NCBI GenBank assembly: GCA_037127255.1
Contig: JBANSL010000012.1
Location: forward strand, 25,120,615 to 25,184,614
Direction: 5' to 3'
From: Persicaria tinctoria
Taxonomy: Eukaryota; Streptophyta; Magnoliopsida; Caryophyllales; Polygonaceae
DNA length: 64,000 nt
In this document: positions 58,416-64,000 of the stretch, one piece after another
Position numbering within the stretch: the first letter of the stretch is position 1
How the letters are laid out: the number at the start of each line of letters is the position of its first letter
Position numbers and translations under genes: made by a program
Notes under the pieces: model-generated
The model's database searches: none
The model's input: only the letters and a program-made list of their open reading frames with translations
Told to the model about the DNA's origin: nothing

Positions 58416-61400
58416 ATATTCTAACATCGGAGGAAATGGCGGAGGCGGTTTACCGTTCGACATTTTTAGCTATAGCGATTCGAAGGAACTCGTGAAGAAT
58501 CTCGGGGTAAGTTAATATTGTTACAACGGATCGTTTATATATAGCGGAACCTTTATATAATTATGTTTGAATAGAATCATATTATAGCGGAACGTTTATA
58601 TAGAGAGAGCCTTTACATAATAATTATGTTAATTATGTTTGAATAGAATCATATTATAGCGGAACGTCTATATAGAGGGAACCTTTATATAATTAAGTTT
58701 GAATGGATATGTTGTTTGAATCGAAACATAATAGAACATAGTTTTGTAAAACGAAACCATCATATAATATAGCATTTTTGATAATATTTTGTAAAATTTC
58801 ATATAGTGAGATTGTGTGCGAAAAAGTTCTTAGTACATAAGTGACATTATGCAGGAACAAAACCAACCTCTAGATGTGGGTACAGAATATGGTTCGGTGT
58901 TTACAGTTGATGGTTATTGGGCTGATCAAGTAAACATGAAGGCATGGGCTAGATACGTAGGGAAGATTAAGAACATGGTACTTGTGATCACTCGCTCATG
59001 GAAGAACCAAATGAGCGGATTGGGTACCTTTCGTCTAGTGTGTGATAAGTACGGAGGGGGTAGAGATATTCCATATGTCGACAAGGATTTTCCTCCCGCA
59101 GTGAGTAGGCGAGGGAGAACGACGAAGATCTGATGCTTATTTGAGCTGGAGGGTCATTAAAATGATGCTGACAATTGGACCATGAAGGTTATATGCGGTG
59201 TGCATAACCACAAGCTAAATGATGTGATGTTAGGACATCCATATGCCGGTAGATTAACTCCAGATCAACATCGGCAGGTTCGTTGTGATACAGTGATTGG
59301 GATAGAACCGGGGGATATGCTGCGCGGGATGAAGTATGATGATCATGACTGCGTGATGGACATTCGTCAAGTCTACAATGCACGAGCCCAGTTGCGGAAA
59401 ACCACTGCAGAAGGACGGAGGGACCTTCTTTAAGCGCTTCACAAACTCAAACAAAAGGGATACTTTATCGCCACACGGAATTCCTCTAAAGCAGGAGTAG
59501 ACGAGGTTACTGATGTAGTTTTTGTCCCATCCGAACTCCCGACATCTTCTTATATTGTTTCCGTATGTTATCGTGATGGACTCGACCTACAAGACGAACG
59601 AGTAAGAGGAATCACATTAATGTCGACTACTTTTATATCTGTCATATGTTGTAGCAATTTGTTTGACTAATTAATGTTCATGTGGTAGGTACGAAATGCC
59701 GTTGCTAGAGATCGTTGGGATTACTAGCACGAAGAACACATTTGCAATTGCATTCGTATTCATGGCAGGCGAGAGCGCAGATCACTATAGTTGGGCACTA
59801 CGGCAACTACGCCATTTGTGCGGTCAACGACTCCCAGAAGTAATTTTTACAGACAGAGAGTTGGGTTTTATCAAGGCTCTTCGGGAGGAGTTACCCACAG
59901 TAAAGCATATGTTGTGCACTTATCATATTATGTGCAACATTGAAATGAAGGGTAGGATCACAAAATCTACCGAGAAGCAAAACGCCTTCTACAATGAATG
60001 CAAGACCTTATTTGAGTCAAAGACTGAAGAAAGTTATGAAGTTCGTCTACAAGTGATGAATTCAAAATGGGAGGCACGATGGGGTCTTATAAAGTACCTT
60101 GAAGACACCTGGCTCATAGAATTCAAGGAGGCGATAGTTCATGCATGGGTTGATAAGTTCCTACATCTTGGGGTGCGAACTACGAATAAGTAAGTGACAT
60201 TGAATTGTATACAGTTGTAATTATTAGAATATTTAAGTATCCTATATAAGTCAAACTAATATATGTTTTATGATATAGTGTCGAGTCAGCACATGCAAAA
60301 TTAAAGTCCATGCTAGGGACGGCTATTGGTGGGTTCGTTGACGTAACAGAATGCATTAACAACTTGGTCAATATTCGCCCCGCTATTGATGCTGGTGACT
60401 GATGAGTGCTTCGATCTTCTGCTGGCCAACTACAACAGGGTGAAGGCACTTCCGGCTAGTCATGATGGTATTTGCAGGGATCGCTATTGGAGGGACGCTT
60501 ACGGTGTTCCATGTGTACATGAGTTCTTAGAGGCGATCGCAAACCGGCAACCTATTAGGCCCTCGCAAATTCATCCCTTCTGGAAGCAAGTAATGTGGGA
60601 TCTAATAATTTCTCCCGAAGAATCCAGTGGAGCCAACGAAGATGCAACTTGATGCGGATCAAGCTGGCCTTCTGGTTGTTATTCCTTTTTCACCAAGTTG
60701 TTATTTATCTATCTTTATTAGGTTTGATTTATCTTAGGAAAGAATTAGCTATCTTTAGATATTTTATTTATCTTTATCTAACCAAAGCTCTATCTTTTGT
60801 AAAGATAGAATTGGTATGTTTTTCTATTTAAACAACATTGTAAGCTTTGAATTATTCAGATTGAATAAAATTGAGAAACCCTTAATGGAATTAGGGTTCT
60901 TCGATTAGGTCATTCCCAAAGCTATCTTGCTCTTGTTCTTAGTTATTTTCGGCAATCACCTCACACACACCCAAACCCTCACCTTGCTTATCGACGTCGA
61001 GCAACACAACCCTCAACCCCTAGTCGAGAGACCGGCGCATCCGAGGAAGAACAGGCTTGGCGGCATCCGCAAGCAAGACCGCTCCCAGCGAGCGAGGCCA
61101 GCCCAGGCGCCTCGCCCTCACTCTCGCGCGCACGTCCGTACTCCCAGGCGCCAGCGTCCGCGGCATCTCTCGCCAGCACTTCCGCTCCAGCGAGCGCTTC
61201 CATCCCCGCGTGTCCGGATCCGCCCACACCCTGAGGCTAAGGAGCCTGTGTGCCACGACGCGTGCGCTCAACCATCGCTACTCACCCGCGCTGTTCTTCG
61301 CACTCTATTTCTGTCGCTATAACCTTGTTCAAATTGCTGAATTTTGTTAAGTTCAACTCTGTCGCTAAATCAGAATTTTAATCACTTGTTTGAATTGTTC

Positions 61401-62400
61401 CAAATCAGGAGATATCAAAGAGCATTGCAAGATCGGAGCAAATATACGGCGTGGTTCTTGATCTGAAGCCCACAGGCGAAGGATCGGGTATCCCAAACGT
61501 ATCACAACTCCTAGCAGTCGGGAATTTGTCAGTCTATGAAGGGATATTGATGGCAACAACCTCACGCCTGATCAGCAGGATTTGATGGGCGAGGCATACT
61601 TCAACATGAACAACCCTGGGTTGTCTACCATGAGAGAGCCAACGGGGATCCATCGAAAGGGTCGTCCCATAGGGAGACAATCATTGCAGCGTGACCCATC
61701 TGGCTTTGAGCACGGGAGACGAGAGGCTGCCGCTCGGGCACGTGGTAGAGGCCGATCAAGAGGTAGAGGTCGACAGACAACTCGGGAGGTAGATCCTTCG
61801 ATATTGTTGACTACTCACATCCATGACTTCATGCTCAACTTTGTTGATAGACGTAGCTCGGTTTCTGGTGATGGTCATTGCGGTTATCGTGCCTTAGCGG
61901 CTGTTCTTGGGTATGGAGAAGACCGGTACATGCAAGTCAGAAGAGAGGTCGCTCAAGAGCTTCGAGGGAATCGGTGGTTGTACCAACCAGCAACCCTATT
62001 ACACTCCATTGACGATCTCATCGAGAATGTTGATCTGCAAGACCCTGCTCCTTGTTTACATTGGCATGAAAACTAGACGGAGGCACCTATGGTCCCACTT
62101 GCTGTAGCAACTTTGTACAACAAGGTCGTTGTTATCTTAAGTGTCGACCATCCTCACACCTGCTTTCTTATTGTCACGAATGGGTCGAACCAAACTCCAC
62201 CAACTGAGGTTATTACAGTTGCCTGGGTAGCAAGAGTCCATTGGACCCCCGTGTGGCTGAAGAAAGGGTCACCACTTCCGCCTACTGCACCTAAATGGTC
62301 TCATTTCCACCACCCGAGTGTGAATGGCTAGGATACCCCATACAACAAGCGCATTCAACAATACATGAACTACCGTCAAGTTGAAAGGGCGGCCCAGTAG
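58416..62400 (+). pseudogene. FAR1-like MULE transposase fused to an OTU protease domain
   Basis: Exons inferred: to 58506, 58855-59601, 59689-60189, and 60279 onward to the TAG at 62398-62400. The last exon is split by a solo LTR (60650-61504). The N-terminal part has a FAR1-type zinc-binding region (KVICGVHNHKLND). The DDE core shows VMDSTYKTN, MPLLEIVGITSTKNTFAIAF and VIFTDRELGFIKAL (second Asp), then VESAHAKLKSM and IHPFWKQ. After the LTR come GFEHGRR, a Gly-Arg stretch and the OTU signature SGDGHCGYRALAAVLGYGE (Asp and Cys of the catalytic site) with a late HHP block. OTU domains are Cys proteases that act on ubiquitin-like proteins. Stops near 59132 and 59156, a frameshift near 59525, a TGA near 61539 and a TAG at 62073 disable the gene. 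Confidence 0.85.
60650..61504 (+). mobile_element. Solo LTR inside the transposase-OTU pseudogene
   Basis: CAACT flanks both sides (60645-60649 and 61505-61509), and the insert starts TGATGC and ends GTATCA. Excising it with one CAACT leaves the host reading frame continuous (NEDAT then PSSREF), an independent proof of the borders. Within it, CTATTTAAAC (about 60825), AATAAAAT (about 60865) and the following transcribed-looking leader fit a promoter, polyadenylation signal and U5. The GC-rich 3' half (60990-61270) has chance open frames. The family (Gypsy or Copia) cannot be told. Confidence 0.85.
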
Positions 62401-62637
62401 TTGTGATGATATTATTTTCTCATATCGTACTTAATGTATTTGAAATGATGCAGCTATGCAATTTGTAATCTCATGCAATATTTAAGATGTAGCAATTTGT
62501 AATCTCATGCAATTTGTAACGGAGTACATGAATCACAAGAACAGAAGTTTGCAAAAACAATACAAATACAACTACCAAGAAATACAATACAGATACAACA
62601 ACTAGGCTAAAGGAATCTGACAGTTCCATGCCACTCA
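62401..62637. other. Spacer between convergent genes
   Basis: Contains a 27-bp near-duplicate around AGCAATTTGTAATCTCATGC (about 62492-62519) and the 3' ends of the two pseudogenes. Confidence 0.5.
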
Positions 62638-63865
62638 TCAGGGGTTTGGCATAAATTGGAAAAACTGAGATGCCCGAACCTGAGTAGGCGCCAAAGGCAC
62701 CTCTCCACCTCGCGCTTCGTCAACGTACTCCCGAAGCTCATCTGTGGAAACCTAAGCATCGCCCCGAGCAAGCACAACATCCAGACGATGAAGCAACAAC
62801 CCCATACGTTGCATTTCAAACAATAGGATGGGGATAACTAACATTGTATTAAACAAACCAAAGATAACGAAAGGCCATTGCTATAATTCACACGTACCCG
62901 GTGATCATAAACGGCAACTGGGGGAGCAATGTTTGGGGGAACCTGGTGGCTTGAGCTTTTGAAAAGAAATGGATGGCCGTGCTCACCATACCACCCCATG
63001 TACTCCGCAGACATAGCGTGTGGCTCAAGCGCTGCTCTATGTTGGTTGAATGATATGTAAACAGTTGGAACAATTAAATGGTCATCCCAACGGTCGTCCA
63101 CTGGGTGCCAGTTCAGCTTCAGGCCCTTGACCTGTATTGGTCTCTCTTCTCGAAGTGGGAGGATTCGCTTAGAACCAAGCAGCCAAGAACCTTCAACAGA
63201 TATCCGCTTGCGATGACACCAGGGGGTATCTGCGGGTTGTGTACTAGTTGCCCCATGAGGAAATCTAGGTTGTTGTGTTAAAAAGCATTCCCACTTCGTA
63301 CAAAGTCGTGGACGCCAAAGCCTAATTTCTCTATCATCCATTGGTGTCGTAGCGGGTTTGTGCTGTTAGGGACCAGTGCGCGTCCGTTGATAGCAAGACC
63401 AAACAACTTGGGCACATCGTGCAAGGTAATTGGCATCTCCCCCCATGGGAGATGGAAGTTGTTCGTCTCTGGATGCCAACGGTATAGAAATGCTTGAATT
63501 AGACAATGATCCACTGTATCCATCTTGATGTCATCCAATTGTTGTAACCCACTATGTCTCGCCACATACCACGAGTGACACTGCCCAGGTGAACGAGGCC
63601 AACTTCGCACTGTCTGCCACCGCTCTCCACGCTTGATGCTCTTGACTGTCATCTCCACAACCTACTAGACATAAAATAAGATTATCAACTGCACAGATAC
63701 CACCGGATACCACAATTGCACATAATATACCCGGTAAGGTGACCAAATCGTTCATACCTCACTTAACCACAGGCTGCGACACCTGTGAGTCCTGTAGTGT
63801 CGAAGTGGCTCGACAAATTTGGGCCGCTCGTCGTCCACGTCCCTACTGTTCAACTCGTCATTCAT
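62638..63865 (-). pseudogene. Second PMD-family gene, internally deleted
   Basis: Exon 63865-63758 (MNDELNSRDVDDERPKFVEP, ends in a GT donor) is followed by an exon from 63661 (VVEMTVKSIKRGERW) with the PMD signature FLYRWHPETNNFHLPWGEMP and LFGLAING. Near 63280-63340 the frame changes, and the sequence jumps to a C-terminal PMD part (PIQVKGLKLNWHPVDDRWDD, EYMGWYGEHGHPFLF). The middle of the domain (about 200 residues in the copy at 9422-12163) is missing. A last segment ends at TGA 62638-62640 and has one more stop. It converges with the transposase-OTU pseudogene. The pairing parallels the first MULE, but the two PMD proteins are clearly different lineages. Confidence 0.8.
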
Positions 63866-64000
63866 CCCAGGGCGTCAGTTGGGGTTATGCTCGGGGTCTG
63901 TACTAGATATACCCCCAAACGTGTCAGTGACCCCAAAGGTGTTAGACGTGCTTGCCCTAGCGGGCTCCTGCAGAGGTGGCTCTATTGGTGGTTGTCTTAT
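63866..64000. other. Window end, upstream of the second PMD pseudogene
   Basis: Possible further 5' exon sequence of the PMD gene, but no supported model. Confidence 0.3.

Noticed and set aside
61000..61350. Overlapping GC-rich open frames
   Set aside because: They are inside a solo LTR defined by a 5-bp TSD and a restored host frame.

Overview
This window looks like repeat-rich nuclear DNA of a flowering plant, most likely a eudicot. The evidence is spliced genes with GT/AG introns, a plant-type Rab5 GTPase, a plant-only DUF630/DUF632 protein, plant mobile domain (PMD) genes, and plant MULE, Helitron, hAT, PIF/Harbinger, Copia and L1/RTE elements. I cannot name the species. Only two genes look intact and host-derived: a seven-exon Rab5/RHN1-like GTPase (15785-18571, +) and a four-exon DUF630/DUF632 protein (45394-49891, -). 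Almost everything else is transposon-derived, and many elements can be delimited exactly by target-site duplications (TSDs).

Layout, left to right: a Copia element cut by the window edge (1-1202, -). A full-length L1-type LINE with 15-bp TSD (1561-8146, -) carrying a nested Stowaway MITE. A complete MULE of 7.1 kb with 9-bp TSD (8293-15412) carrying a PMD gene and a mudrA-type transposase gene, each with one break. The Rab gene, whose introns hold a MITE and a SINE. An almost wholly palindromic 866-bp element (19208-20073). LINE-like retroposon debris and a decayed PIF transposase (21998-23240, -). A second full-length LINE (24094-29905, +). A possible 6.15-kb Helitron (30335-36486) containing an inverted-repeat transposon, which in turn contains a non-autonomous MULE. 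A Helitron (from 37027) split by a Copia-like LTR element (38154-43674). A TRIM-like element and an RTE LINE tail downstream of the DUF632 gene. Three small Helitrons (50652-52871). LINE fragments (54130-56390), a hAT MITE (57568-58238), and a second MULE-type gene set: a FAR1-like transposase fused to an OTU protease domain, split by a solo LTR, converging on a second PMD pseudogene.

The most unusual structure is in the interior of the Copia-like element at about 38960-43160. Several dozen short inverted repeats each enclose the same core, C-Y-N-G-A-A-G, while the flanking arms differ from unit to unit. At least 25 were read directly with perfect arms of 5-7 bp. This is neither a simple tandem repeat nor a CRISPR array, and I know of no described system that matches it. 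A second theme is the repeated pairing of PMD genes with two different kinds of MULE transposase.

All coordinates were read by eye. Boundaries with a stated TSD are reliable to about 1-2 bases; others are approximate.
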